From: a virus
DNA: 64,000 nt
Reading direction: 5' to 3' (one strand)
Virus record (IMG/VR): IMGVR_UViG_3300035698_029289
Span: 1-64,000 of that record
The number at the start of each line of letters is the position of its first letter. Position 1 is the first letter of the stretch. A program made the position numbers and the translations under genes. The notes below the pieces were generated by a model. That model was not told the origin of the DNA and searched no databases. It saw only the letters and a program-made list of their open reading frames with translations. Positions 21,001 to 29,913 of the stretch are shown piece after piece.

Positions 21001-21909
21001 ATGGCGTGGGGATTAATTACATATCAAGATGCCGCGCGTAGAGAAGATCTATTGGATGTTATCGGAGATGTATCTCCTGATGAGACTCCACTTTTGACTC
21101 TTTTCGGCACAAGCACGGCAAAAGGAACTCTGCACGAATGGCTGGCATACTCAGTCTCAAGACCAACTTCGGTATCTGCCGATGTTGAAGGAGCTGATAC
21201 CACATTCGGAGATTTGACTCAACCCAACAGAGTAGTCAATGTTACCCAAATTATTAAAGAACCGGTTCAAGTTTCTCGAACCGAGCGACGGGTTAATGTG
21301 GCTGCAATGGGAGATCCGTATGCTTTCCAAAAAGCAGAAGCACTTCGTCGTCTAAAAATGAATATGGAGTATGCTTTACTGAATGCTGCGAAAGCCTCTG
21401 GATCGTCTGGTTTGGCTCGTCAAATGAATGGAATCGATGCTTTCATCACAACTACTGTTACTGCTCGAAACTCAGGAACTTCGTTTTCTGAAACTGAGCT
21501 AGAAGCTATGGTTTCTGATGCCTGGACAACAGTCGATCCCGACAAGGTATTTGACATGCTTCTTTGTACTTTCAAAATCAAGCAGAAAATTGCCGGGTTC
21601 TCTGGAAACTCTACTAGATATATTGATGCAACTGAACGAAGACTTGTTAAAGACGTGTTGGTTTATGATTCCGCTGGTGGATCTCACAGAATCTTTGCAC
21701 ACAAAGATGTGAGGAACTCAGCAGGTTCAACAACTATCTTGGGCCTACGAGAAGATTTGTACAAGACTGCGTATCTCGACAAACCAATGTTTGAAGAACT
21801 TGCTAAAACAGGTGATGCGGACAAGGGTCACTGGGTAACAGAATTTACGCTTGAGTCTATAGCAGAGAAGGCTAGTTTGAAGCGAACAGGGTATAATCAA
21901 AACGGGTAG
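21001..21909 (+). CDS. major capsid protein, SU10-like (HK97 fold)
   Basis: The N-terminus DAARREDLLDVIGDVSPDET and PLLTLFGTSTAKGTLHEWL match the SU10 major capsid family, as does the middle QPNRVVNVTQIIKEPVQVS. Its 302 residues and the preceding scaffold gene agree. A strong ribosome site (AAAGGAGTGTG) lies upstream. The protein ends TGYNQNG, and a second copy of the codons for YNQNG-stop occurs after the following HNH gene. Confidence 0.88.
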   Translation: MAWGLITYQDAARREDLLDVIGDVSPDETPLLTLFGTSTAKGTLHEWLAYSVSRPTSVSADVEGADTTFGDLTQPNRVVNVTQIIKEPVQVSRTERRVNVAAMGDPYAFQKAEALRRLKMNMEYALLNAAKASGSSGLARQMNGIDAFITTTVTARNSGTSFSETELEAMVSDAWTTVDPDKVFDMLLCTFKIKQKIAGFSGNSTRYIDATERRLVKDVLVYDSAGGSHRIFAHKDVRNSAGSTTILGLREDLYKTAYLDKPMFEELAKTGDADKGHWVTEFTLESIAEKASLKRTGYNQNG

Positions 21910-21961
21910 TAATACCCGAATGGTTGATATTTTATCCTGGTTTTGGTAGTATGAGAATACT

Positions 21962-22381
21962 ATGAAAACCAAAAGTTGCACTTTTAAAGCTTGTAATAGA
22001 AAACATTATGCCAAAGGTTATTGCCGAAAGCATTACCGACAGCGTATTGGTGAATCTGCCACTAGATGGCAAGTAATTAAATCTGATCCTGTTCTTTATG
22101 AACATTGGAGAGAACTCCAAAGAAAATGGAGCAGAAACCATAAAAGGGATCATCGGAAACATTCTGATAAAATCTACTTTGGTGGTAACAGAGAAATTGC
22201 GATTCAGCGAGACAATGAAAAGTGTGTTCGATGTGGAATGACACGGGAGGAACATCTTGCCAAATGGAAGAAAGACCTTCATGTTAATCACAAAGACCAC
22301 ACTAAAAGGAATGATTTGGATAATCTTGAAACATTATGTCTTCCTTGTCATGCTTCTAAAAGTCACTATAGTAAGAGATAA
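21962..22381 (+). CDS. HNH endonuclease inserted after the capsid gene
   Basis: DLHVNHKDHTKRNDLDNLE and TLCLPCHASKSHY form the HNH core. An N-terminal Cys/His cluster (CTFKACNRKHYAKGYCRKH) may bind zinc. It lies between the capsid stop and a second copy of the capsid's last codons. It is probably a homing element that entered the capsid 3' end. Spare non-coding sequence is too short for a group I intron. Confidence 0.88.
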   Translation: MKTKSCTFKACNRKHYAKGYCRKHYRQRIGESATRWQVIKSDPVLYEHWRELQRKWSRNHKRDHRKHSDKIYFGGNREIAIQRDNEKCVRCGMTREEHLAKWKKDLHVNHKDHTKRNDLDNLETLCLPCHASKSHYSKR

Positions 22382-22385
22382 AATT

Positions 22386-22421
22386 ACCTTGGTTTAAGTT
22401 ACAACCAGAACGGTTAAGGTG
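22386..22421 (+). repeat. second copy of the capsid C-terminal codons
   Basis: Read in frame this gives NYLGLSYNQNG and a stop, against LKRTGYNQNG-stop at the capsid end. Over the last six codons 13 of 18 bases agree. All five differences are third positions, apart from the choice of stop. That pattern points to two coding copies rather than chance. Confidence 0.65.
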
Positions 22422-22493
22422 TAACATAGGCTTAGAGGGAGACAAAAAACATGCGGACATTTACCGCATTACCCTTGAATAAAATAAATGCGC

Positions 22494-22524
22494 ACTCTAT
22501 GAACTGCCAAAGTTTGCATAGAGT
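22494..22524 (+). promoter_or_regulatory. hairpin just before the 22530 gene
   Basis: ACTCTATG (22494-22501) pairs with CATAGAGT (22517-22524). AACT/AGTT pairs inside around a GCCAA loop with a two-base bulge. The ATG is five bases downstream without a ribosome site. It recalls the outer-stem/inner-stem layout of the five leaders but has no T-run. Confidence 0.45.
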
Positions 22525-22529
22525 ACAAA

Positions 22530-22919
22530 ATGCCAAAGACAATAGTTTATGACAAATTATCGGGAAAACTGCGAAGATGGATGGATGTCCAAGACGCAGA
22601 ACATATAGTGCAACTTAGAAAAAAGAAGGGCAAGTGGACCGTCATTAAAGATTTAATTAAAATATGGATGGAAAGAAGCCCTGAGGAATTCAAAGGGTTT
22701 AAAGTTCATTTGAAAGACATTAAAGAAACGAGGCTTGACAAGAAATTCGGTCAAACACATAGCAAGAAACAAGAGAGAAGGTTAATATTGGTATTTCCGA
22801 TGGCCTTACAGTCTCTTATCAGAACGATATATTCATCAAGTGAATTACCATTTAACCGAGCCTTTTTTCATGAGTTCGGTAAAAGATTCCGGATTTTTCA
22901 GATTCCGGAAAAACTATAG
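22530..22919 (+). CDS. hypothetical protein after the capsid (129 aa)
   Basis: The N-terminus MPKTIVYDKLSGKLRRWMD is followed by charged helices and a basic middle. No ribosome site is seen before the ATG. The place suggests a head accessory. No family is recognised. Confidence 0.5.
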   Translation: MPKTIVYDKLSGKLRRWMDVQDAEHIVQLRKKKGKWTVIKDLIKIWMERSPEEFKGFKVHLKDIKETRLDKKFGQTHSKKQERRLILVFPMALQSLIRTIYSSSELPFNRAFFHEFGKRFRIFQIPEKL

Positions 22920-22936
22920 GAGGGAGGTGAATAAAC

Positions 22937-23290
22937 ATGGCATTAGGCAAAACAATAGGCGATAGAGAATTTTCTAAGTTTGTGGAAGATGAGACTGGCA
23001 AAATAGCAGTGAGAACCCATAATCAGTTTGGAACCGCTGCTCTTGTCTCTTTGACAACATCAGTAGTGAAATCATCGGCTGGGTTTCTCCACGCAGTCAA
23101 TATTGGAGGAGTTAGTGGGCCAACCATCAGCCTTTGGGATAATACTGTTCCGAGTGGAACGTTAATTCATAGATTTCATGCAGATGCTCCTGTTGCCACT
23201 TATCTGTTTGATGTGAAATTTACAACTGGTTTGTCCATTAAGGCAGTTGGAGGTGGGATTAACCCCCAGGTTCAAATTAGTTATAAATAA
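22937..23290 (+). CDS. minor virion protein (117 aa)
   Basis: SSAGFLHAVNIGGVSGPTI and SLWDNTVPSGTLIHRF follow a beta-rich pattern found in small phage structural proteins (GxLHxVxI ... LYDN). The strong GGAGGGAGGTG site marks it as highly expressed. It may decorate the capsid. Confidence 0.65.
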   Translation: MALGKTIGDREFSKFVEDETGKIAVRTHNQFGTAALVSLTTSVVKSSAGFLHAVNIGGVSGPTISLWDNTVPSGTLIHRFHADAPVATYLFDVKFTTGLSIKAVGGGINPQVQISYK

Positions 23291-23309
23291 AACATCCGAG
23301 TATTTTTTG

Positions 23310-23318
23310 TGATATAAT
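23310..23318 (+). promoter_or_regulatory. extended -10 promoter before the glycan locus
   Basis: TGATATAAT, preceded by GTG, is a perfect extended -10 box. The same GTGATATAATGA string recurs before the methyltransferase at 41993. It overlaps the first in-frame ATG of the next gene, so the real start must be the later ATG at 23344. Confidence 0.6.
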
Positions 23319-23343
23319 GAAAAAACTTGGGGTTACGAAATTG

Positions 23344-25860
23344 ATGACTAAACAAAATAGCGGGCCCAAAATCGCCCTCAACATGATCTTGTCGGAGAAC
23401 GAACCCATAGACATGGTTAAAAGGGCAATTGATAGCGTTCGACGCTATGTTGATGGAATTTACATAACCGTCACTTATAAAAAGAAAAAGCCTAAAAAAA
23501 CTCCTCTTTTGAAACTCCTTCGTGATTACAAAGTTAAAGTGAGTTTATTCAAGTGGGTTTATGATTTTTCCGAAGCAAGAAATTTCGCCATGGTTCAAGT
23601 TCCTCGGGACTATTTTTATCTTTTTTGGATTGACGCTGATGACGTTGTTCAGGAAGCAGAACATCTTCCTCGGATTGTTCGGGAATCATATTTGATGGAT
23701 GCTTCTGCGGTTTTTTTCGACTATTGGTATAAAGTTGATTTGGATGAGCAAGGGAAGGTGAGAGAAGTGGTTATTGAGCATAAAAGAGAAAGGCTTATCA
23801 AGACTGATGGAACATACAAATGGATCGGCAAGCTTCACGAGACACTTATTCCTCAAAAAAAAGAGAATGTTAAACAGGTTTTCAGGAAGGAATGTATTAT
23901 CGTTCACCTTAATACCGAAGAGCGAGAAAATAAAAATCTTGAGCGCAATATCAAAATTCTCGAAGAGGCTGCTCGGGAAGAAAAACATAAAGATCCCCGG
24001 ACGCTTCTTTATCTTGCAAAAGCCTATTTTGACAAAGGGAAATTAAGGGATGTTAAAAATCGTAAATTATGGTTTGATATGACTAGGGCACTTTTGTATG
24101 AATATATTGAGGGAACAGGCAAGCCAGGGCAAGAAGGTTATCAGGAAGGTTCTGGATGGAATCAAGAAAGGGCAGTCGCTTGGGGTTATCTTTCTGATAT
24201 GCACCGCCTTGAAGGACGATTGAATGCTGCCATTAAAACGATTAACAATGCTATCGTTGAGGACCCAACTTTCCCTAAATATTATTTGGATTTAGCAATG
24301 ACTTGGACTTTAAAACAGAAATGGGAGAAGGCTGAACATTGGTTGAGAGTAGCACTTCATACCCCAATGCCTAAAACTACTCAAATCCTTAATCCCCGAG
24401 ATATGAAAGCGCAGGCGTTAGAGATTGATTACAACATTGCCAGGGCGAAACAAGATTTGAATAGAAGCGTTAAGGCTGCGGAAAAACTGGTAGAAATCTT
24501 GCCCAATGTTAAGGGGATAAGAGAGCGTCTTGAGGAAGCAAAAGTTCTTAAAGCAACCAATCAAGCGGCCCAGTCTGTTATCTATTTGGCAAAGTATCTT
24601 GAGGCATCAAAAGAACCCCAAAAAATTATTCCTCTTATTCAGGCTATCCCTGCGACAATACAAGGAGAAGAAATTATATCTCAAATGAGACATCGATACT
24701 TGCCATCTCGGATTTGGGATAAAGATGAAATTGCCATTTTGTGTGGACCTGGATTTGAGAAGTGGTCTCCGAAGAACATTAAACAAGGCTTGGGTGGATC
24801 TGAATCGGCAGTTATTTACCTTAGTCGAGAACTGAAAAAGCTGGGTTACAAGATTACCGTTTTTGGAGATCCTCAGGGTGATGCGGGAGACTATGGCGGA
24901 GTTCAATTCCGACCATGGCATGAGATTAATATTAAAGATTCTTTTAACATTTTGGTTTTGTGGCGAGCCCTTGGTTTTGCGGACAACAATTTCTCGGCGA
25001 ATCAAACTTATTTATGGATGCACGATGTCCCCAATAATGCTGATTTCATAAAAGAAAGGTTGGCAAAGATTGATAAAATTATTCCTCTGTCTCAGTATCA
25101 TAAATCTCTATTTAGAATGCAGGAAGACGGAGATTTTGTAGAAATTCCCGATGAAAAGTTCTGGGTTTCTACCAATGGTATTGTTCCTGTGAAAATTAAC
25201 AAAAAGTGGAAGCGTGATCTTTATAGGTGTATTTGGACTTCTAGCTATGATCGAGGACTGGTTTATCTTTTAAATATTTGGTCTGATGTGAAAAAGGCAG
25301 TACCAAAGGCGAATCTTCACATTTATTATGGGTGGAATTTATATGACCGCCTTCATGCAGAGAATCCTGCCAGAATAGAGTGGAAAGCAAAAGTTTCCAA
25401 AATGATGCAACAACCAGGAATCGTTCATCATGGAAGGGTTGGACACAAAGAGTTGAATAGGGCTTATGCAGGATCAGCCATTTTTTCATACCCGACTGAT
25501 TTCCAGGAAATAAATTGTATAAGTGCTATGTCTGCACAGGCCTATGGAGCGATTCCAGTTTGCACAAACTATGCAGCTCTGAAAGAAACTGTTCAACATG
25601 GAATTAAGGTGGACGTAGATATTACTACGAAAACAGACCAAAAAGCATACACAAAGGAATTAATTTCTCTTTTGAAGAACACAAAAAAACAGGAAGAAAT
25701 AAGAAAGCCGATGATGGAATGGGCACAAAAATTCTTCCTATGGAAGAATACGGCCGCAAGTTGGAATCGTCAATTCCGGAAGAAAACTAAGTCCATAAAA
25801 GGAAAAAAACTTTTAAGAAAAGGGGGTGAAAACAATGCAGGACACAACAAAAAGGCCTAA
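23344..25860 (+). CDS. bifunctional glycosyltransferase: GT2, TPR-like, GT4-like (838 aa)
   Basis: The N-terminal GT-A domain has LNMILSENEPIDMVKRAID and FWIDADDVV (the DxD motif). A helical TPR-like middle follows (DPRTLLYLAKAYFDKGKL and later pairs). The C-terminal GT-B-like domain has LGGSESAVIYLSRELKKLG and ends in PTDFQEINCISAMSAQAYG, the usual donor-binding Glu region. It probably adds two sugars in sequence. The start is the ATG after the promoter. Confidence 0.85.
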   Translation: MTKQNSGPKIALNMILSENEPIDMVKRAIDSVRRYVDGIYITVTYKKKKPKKTPLLKLLRDYKVKVSLFKWVYDFSEARNFAMVQVPRDYFYLFWIDADDVVQEAEHLPRIVRESYLMDASAVFFDYWYKVDLDEQGKVREVVIEHKRERLIKTDGTYKWIGKLHETLIPQKKENVKQVFRKECIIVHLNTEERENKNLERNIKILEEAAREEKHKDPRTLLYLAKAYFDKGKLRDVKNRKLWFDMTRALLYEYIEGTGKPGQEGYQEGSGWNQERAVAWGYLSDMHRLEGRLNAAIKTINNAIVEDPTFPKYYLDLAMTWTLKQKWEKAEHWLRVALHTPMPKTTQILNPRDMKAQALEIDYNIARAKQDLNRSVKAAEKLVEILPNVKGIRERLEEAKVLKATNQAAQSVIYLAKYLEASKEPQKIIPLIQAIPATIQGEEIISQMRHRYLPSRIWDKDEIAILCGPGFEKWSPKNIKQGLGGSESAVIYLSRELKKLGYKITVFGDPQGDAGDYGGVQFRPWHEINIKDSFNILVLWRALGFADNNFSANQTYLWMHDVPNNADFIKERLAKIDKIIPLSQYHKSLFRMQEDGDFVEIPDEKFWVSTNGIVPVKINKKWKRDLYRCIWTSSYDRGLVYLLNIWSDVKKAVPKANLHIYYGWNLYDRLHAENPARIEWKAKVSKMMQQPGIVHHGRVGHKELNRAYAGSAIFSYPTDFQEINCISAMSAQAYGAIPVCTNYAALKETVQHGIKVDVDITTKTDQKAYTKELISLLKNTKKQEEIRKPMMEWAQKFFLWKNTAASWNRQFRKKTKSIKGKKLLRKGGENNAGHNKKA

Positions 25861-26038
25861 GGGCAAATGTGCTTATTGTGGAAAGGAAATTACCATTGAT
25901 TCTGTTCGGAATGCTAAGGTTATTTATTGTTGTCGTGCTTGTGCTTCCATGGCCCGTTACCAAAAGCGATATGTCGGTCCTAGAAGCGGAAGAGGCGATA
26001 TGCCTACATGGGATAGGAGAAAATTCAAGAGGTCTTAA
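25835..26038 (+). CDS. small zinc-finger protein (67 aa)
   Basis: CAYCGKEI near residues 13-20 and YCCRACASMARY near 33-44 form a four-cysteine site. The start was chosen for the AAGGGGGTGAAAACA site. It overlaps the end of the large transferase gene by 26 bases and abuts the next. A basic tail follows. The role is unknown. Confidence 0.6.
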   Translation: MQDTTKRPKGKCAYCGKEITIDSVRNAKVIYCCRACASMARYQKRYVGPRSGRGDMPTWDRRKFKRS

Positions 26039-26862
26039 TGAAAAAAGTAAAATTGGCTTTCATTTGCGACATGCCGAAAGAACATTTTCTCCACTGGAAT
26101 GATGGTCTTGCTGCTGCTCTTCGCTATTTAGTCAAAAAATACGACTGGGAGGTAAAGATTTACAACTTGCCGTCAATGGAAGCTCCAGAAGTCTCCGAAG
26201 ACTCAGATTTTCACCTTTTTTGGGGAGCACTTGATCAGAAACAGCATCATCATCGTTTTTTCAAGAAACAGGGATTGTGTTTCGGTGGTGGTCCCACTTA
26301 TCACCAGAACGCCAACAATTTTGACATTATATTTGCTGAAAGCAGGGTTGATTTGGAGGAACTCAAGAAATCGGGGGTGAAAACAATGCAGGCTTTTGGG
26401 ACTAATACTAAACTCTTTCGGCCAATTCCTGAACAACCTAAGATTTGGGATTTTATTTATGCCGCAGCCTTTGCCAAGTGGAAACAACACGATGTATTTG
26501 TTCAACAGATTAAAGACAAGAAAGCATTGGCCGTAGGATACATGCAACCAGGAGGATGGGAAAAAGTATGTTATGAAATTTGCTTGAAGAATGGAGTGAT
26601 GGTAATGCCATGGGTTCCTTATAGTGTCATGCCGTGGCTTTACAACGCCTCTAGGGCGTGTTTAATAACCGCTGACACTACTGGAGGATGTCAGAGACAA
26701 GTTCTTGAAGCAAAGGCCTGTGGTATCCCTGTTTCAATAGTTTCCAGTTCGCCAAAACTTGAAGAACTTGCTGATTTAACAAGAAAGGAAATTCTGAGGG
26801 ATTGGAGCGAAAAGGCTTATGGGGAAAAGTTGAAAAAGGGGATAGAAGAGGTTTTAAAATGA
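26038..26862 (+). CDS. GT4-like glycosyltransferase (274 aa)
   Basis: The GT-B C-terminal signature is visible as CLITADTTGGCQRQVLEAK followed by ACGIPVSIV, with MPWLYNAS before it. The N-terminal Rossmann part is short. It likely uses a nucleotide sugar in the cytoplasm. It overlaps the next gene by four bases. Confidence 0.8.
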   Translation: MKKVKLAFICDMPKEHFLHWNDGLAAALRYLVKKYDWEVKIYNLPSMEAPEVSEDSDFHLFWGALDQKQHHHRFFKKQGLCFGGGPTYHQNANNFDIIFAESRVDLEELKKSGVKTMQAFGTNTKLFRPIPEQPKIWDFIYAAAFAKWKQHDVFVQQIKDKKALAVGYMQPGGWEKVCYEICLKNGVMVMPWVPYSVMPWLYNASRACLITADTTGGCQRQVLEAKACGIPVSIVSSSPKLEELADLTRKEILRDWSEKAYGEKLKKGIEEVLK

Positions 26863-27701
26863 AGAAACCAAAGATGATTTTCAATTACGATTATGATTTG
26901 CCTCCTTTTCCGGAGCGCAGAGAGAATAGCGTTCCCTTTTTGCTTCAACAAGCATGTGGAGAATATTTTGATGTATATGAAAGAGGCGAAATCCCACGAG
27001 AAGAAGCAGATGTGATTTTTAACACCTTGCCTCTCCCGCACAACGGGTTTTTAGAAGGGAAAGTGACGATGTATTGGGACACCGTTCCATTAGAGAAAAT
27101 TTGGAAAGAATATTTTGACCGTTCACAGGCAATTTTCTATGTCGTTCCTTCTTATCAGTCATTTTACCCAAGGGACAAGTCCCATCTCCTTTTACCAGCC
27201 ATTAATGAAAATTATCGCTATTTTCCATCCGACTTTGCTTATGATGTTGGTTTCCTCGGGAGTGAAGTAGAGGCATGGAGGATTAATCTGCTTGACGAGT
27301 TAGAAAAACACTTTAAGCTATTGAGGGGAGCGACTGAGATTGGTGTCCCTTCAGCGAAACTTTTATCCAAATGTAGGTTGGTTTTGTCTGTACAGGACTA
27401 CCATGAGAAAAAGGTTGGCATCGAGTATCGGTTGTTTACTTTCGGCAATGTTCGCCCCATTCTTGTTCACTTTAACCTAGACTACAAACACGTCGGTGAA
27501 CCATATGTTCATTATATTCCCTATAGCAATAAAGATGATATTATAGGGCAAATTGATTATTACTTGAAGCGTAAGAAAAAAAGAGAAACGGTTGGAGAGA
27601 ATTTGAAGAAGCGATTGGCTCAACATCATACTTATGAGAAGCGAGCGAAAAAAGTTTATGATGTTTTTTGTAAAATAACAAAGGGGCAATGGAAAAAGTA
27701 A
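26859..27701 (+). CDS. CgeB-like glycosyltransferase (280 aa)
   Basis: KVTMYWDTVPLEKIWKEYF, YVVPSYQSFYPRD and LPAINENYRYFP, then DVGFLGS, follow the CgeB-like GT-B layout. The gene starts at the ATGA overlap with its neighbour. An acceptor cannot be named. A second CgeB-like gene lies at 35289. Confidence 0.75.
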   Translation: MKKPKMIFNYDYDLPPFPERRENSVPFLLQQACGEYFDVYERGEIPREEADVIFNTLPLPHNGFLEGKVTMYWDTVPLEKIWKEYFDRSQAIFYVVPSYQSFYPRDKSHLLLPAINENYRYFPSDFAYDVGFLGSEVEAWRINLLDELEKHFKLLRGATEIGVPSAKLLSKCRLVLSVQDYHEKKVGIEYRLFTFGNVRPILVHFNLDYKHVGEPYVHYIPYSNKDDIIGQIDYYLKRKKKRETVGENLKKRLAQHHTYEKRAKKVYDVFCKITKGQWKK

Positions 27702-28201
27702 AAACACGAATAAAGCCCATAAAAGTTTTGGTTGTTGGTTCTTCTGGCAGGAGAGGCAGAAAAGTAATGAAATTTCTCAAAGACAGAGGGTTTCTTGTTT
27801 TCGGTGCTGACAGAATTGCTCAAGAAGAGGACATAAAAGGAACAACAAGGTTTTTCAAGTTGAATCTACGACATCGGGATAGCATTTGGTTGATGTTTAA
27901 TGTTGTTAAGCCGCATGCATTGGTTTATTGTGCCATCGCTAGGGGGAATAGGGGAAACTATGGGACTTTTTTTAGCGTTTTATCCATGGCAATTAAATTT
28001 GGGATAAAAAAGGTGATGGTAATTGTTACGAAACCCCCAATTCACAAAAAACCTAAAGACTTGTTGGAAATAGAAGAGCTTGCTATTGTCTCGGCGACTC
28101 AGCTATTGGCGAAGAAACATGATTTTAAACATGATGTTGTTACTCAAGGGGATAATTTATTGAAAAAAATCAAGAGATTTTTGAAAGAAAGGAGTTTGTG
28201 A
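27689..28201 (+). CDS. truncated SDR/epimerase-like protein (170 aa)
   Basis: VLVVGSSGRRGRKVMKFLK is a Rossmann NAD loop, and VKPHALVYCAIARGNRGNY recalls extended SDR proteins. It ends at about half the usual length, and no catalytic YxxxK is visible. It may be a degenerate epimerase or a NAD-binding subunit of another enzyme. It overlaps the previous gene by 13 bases. Confidence 0.65.
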   Translation: MEKVKTRIKPIKVLVVGSSGRRGRKVMKFLKDRGFLVFGADRIAQEEDIKGTTRFFKLNLRHRDSIWLMFNVVKPHALVYCAIARGNRGNYGTFFSVLSMAIKFGIKKVMVIVTKPPIHKKPKDLLEIEELAIVSATQLLAKKHDFKHDVVTQGDNLLKKIKRFLKERSL

Positions 28202-28205
28202 AAGA

Positions 28206-28838
28206 ATGAAACGTATTTCTGTTGTGCTTCTAGCTTGCATTTTTAGCGAGAAATTACTCCGTTTAACCGAGGATTGCCTGCTTTCGCTAGAAAACCAATA
28301 TGATGAGCTTATTTTTGTCGATAATGCCAGTCATATGTTAAAAGAAAAATGGCGGAATATGGCGGATGTTTACATCAGAAATAATAAGAACCTTGGTTTT
28401 TCATTAGCCTACAATCAAGGATTCAAATTGACAACAGGAGACTATATTTGTGTTGTGACGAATGACACAAGGATTGAAAAGGGCAAGTTAAAAGATTTAA
28501 CATCCTTGGCAGATAAGGGTTATGTTTTCCCAACATTTACCAACAAGGATAAACCCGATTGGGATGGAGCATTTTACATGTTTTCAAGAAAGACAATGGA
28601 AAAGAATGGAATTTACGACCCGATTATGCGAAATTATTTCAGCGATTTGGATTTATTCTATCGGGCAAAGAAAAAAGGATTGGCTTTGACAAAAACCGAT
28701 AAGGTTGTAGTTTTCCACCATGAAGAGCAAACCTATAGGCCATTGGGGACAAGGGACTTTGTTTACGATGAAGACCACCGGAAGTTTGTTAAAAAACACA
28801 AAATTGATCCTTTGGTAGATTATTATAATTTTATATAA
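28206..28838 (+). CDS. GT2 glycosyltransferase (210 aa)
   Basis: LIFVDNASHMLKEKW, NNKNLGFSLAYNQGFKLTTG, then DYICVVTNDTRIEKG is the classic GT2 (rhamnosyl/galactosyl-type) order. GAFYMFSRKTMEKNGIYDP follows as the acceptor region. It is short but complete for this class. It abuts the next gene. Confidence 0.85.
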   Translation: MKRISVVLLACIFSEKLLRLTEDCLLSLENQYDELIFVDNASHMLKEKWRNMADVYIRNNKNLGFSLAYNQGFKLTTGDYICVVTNDTRIEKGKLKDLTSLADKGYVFPTFTNKDKPDWDGAFYMFSRKTMEKNGIYDPIMRNYFSDLDLFYRAKKKGLALTKTDKVVVFHHEEQTYRPLGTRDFVYDEDHRKFVKKHKIDPLVDYYNFI

Positions 28839-29533
28839 TGATGAACAAGACTAAGAAAAAGATTACCGCTGTAGTCTTACATTACTATTCACAAAGAACA
28901 AAGAATGTTGAAAAAATTATTAATGCTTTGCAGTTAGGAATATTAGCTCCAGACAAAATAATTCTCTTCAATAACAACAAAGACGTTCAATATCCGAAAA
29001 CCAAGGGAGTAAGCGTCATTAATAGTGACACCAATTATGGAGGTCGGGGGCGTTACCCCATTGCTTTACTTGAACCCAGTGATTATTATTTTTTCATCGA
29101 TGACGATATGTCTCCCAGTAAAAATACCTTGAAGAACTTTATGAAATATGCAGAAGAAGGTTGTTGCCTTGGCTACATAGGAAAAGTTATTACTGAAAAC
29201 GAAGATTATATGAGTGCTAAAGCGTTTTTTGGTGATGAAATGTCGAAAGTTACGGACGTAGATCTTTTAGTAGGCAATGGTAGTATTTTTGTGTCTTTCA
29301 CTGCTCTTTTTAAAATGTTTGAAACGGAAAAAGGGTTATTAAAAGAAGGTTTTATTTTCGGTAGAGAAGAAGACATTATTTTAAGCATGAGCAATGATCC
29401 GAAAGTGATTCCCGCAAAATACGATGAAGACCTTATCAAGTTGCCAGAGGAGGGTGTTGGGTATTGGAGAGACCCTAGCCATATTAATTTGAGAGACGAG
29501 ATGGTAAGGAGGCTTTATAGGAGGGCTAAATGA
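28838..29533 (+). CDS. GT2-like glycosyltransferase (231 aa)
   Basis: ITAVVLHYYSQRTKNVEKI starts the GT-A fold, YYFFIDDDMSPSK is the DxD motif, and FIFGREEDIILSMS fits the acceptor/base segment with its ED pair. It is part of a run of overlapping transferase genes. Confidence 0.78.
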   Translation: MMNKTKKKITAVVLHYYSQRTKNVEKIINALQLGILAPDKIILFNNNKDVQYPKTKGVSVINSDTNYGGRGRYPIALLEPSDYYFFIDDDMSPSKNTLKNFMKYAEEGCCLGYIGKVITENEDYMSAKAFFGDEMSKVTDVDLLVGNGSIFVSFTALFKMFETEKGLLKEGFIFGREEDIILSMSNDPKVIPAKYDEDLIKLPEEGVGYWRDPSHINLRDEMVRRLYRRAK

Positions 29534-29913
29534 TTATTGGCTATGCCTATCTTGTGGGAGATGTCCTTCATTTTGGGCACATTCAACATTTGAAAAATTG
29601 TAAAGCATTATGTGACAAATTGATTGTAGGCGTGTTGACTGATGGGGCCTGCATGGAAAAGAAACAAAAGCCAATAATTCTTTTTAAGGAAAGAATGGAA
29701 TTAGTAACTGAATTAAAGAGCGTTGACTCGGTTGTTACACAAGAAAAATATTCGCCTATAGAAAACCTTCAAGCAATTCAACCGGACATTTTTTTTGAGA
29801 GCACAAGCCATAAGCCTCCAGTAGAGAATCCTTGGGGAAGAACTATCGTTATGCCTTATTTTCCTGAACAATCAAGTAGTAAAATAAAGGAGAAAATTCG
29901 TGGCAAGTCGTAA
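29530..29913 (+). CDS. cytidylyltransferase-family nucleotidyltransferase (127 aa)
   Basis: GDVLHFGHIQHLKNCKAL (residues 10-27) carries the HxGH motif, and SSSKIK (115-120) matches the second nucleotide-binding motif of TagD/phosphocholine cytidylyltransferases. It probably activates glycerol-, choline- or ethanolamine-phosphate, or a sugar phosphate, with CTP. A LicD gene, which would use such a CDP-alcohol, lies two genes downstream. The alcohol is unknown. Confidence 0.85.
   Translation: MIIGYAYLVGDVLHFGHIQHLKNCKALCDKLIVGVLTDGACMEKKQKPIILFKERMELVTELKSVDSVVTQEKYSPIENLQAIQPDIFFESTSHKPPVENPWGRTIVMPYFPEQSSSKIKEKIRGKS

Noticed and set aside
21910-22425. Group I intron in the capsid gene
   Set aside because: Only about 100 bases outside the HNH ORF, too few for a catalytic core unless it overlaps the ORF, and the upstream exon already ends in a proper stop with the same residues.
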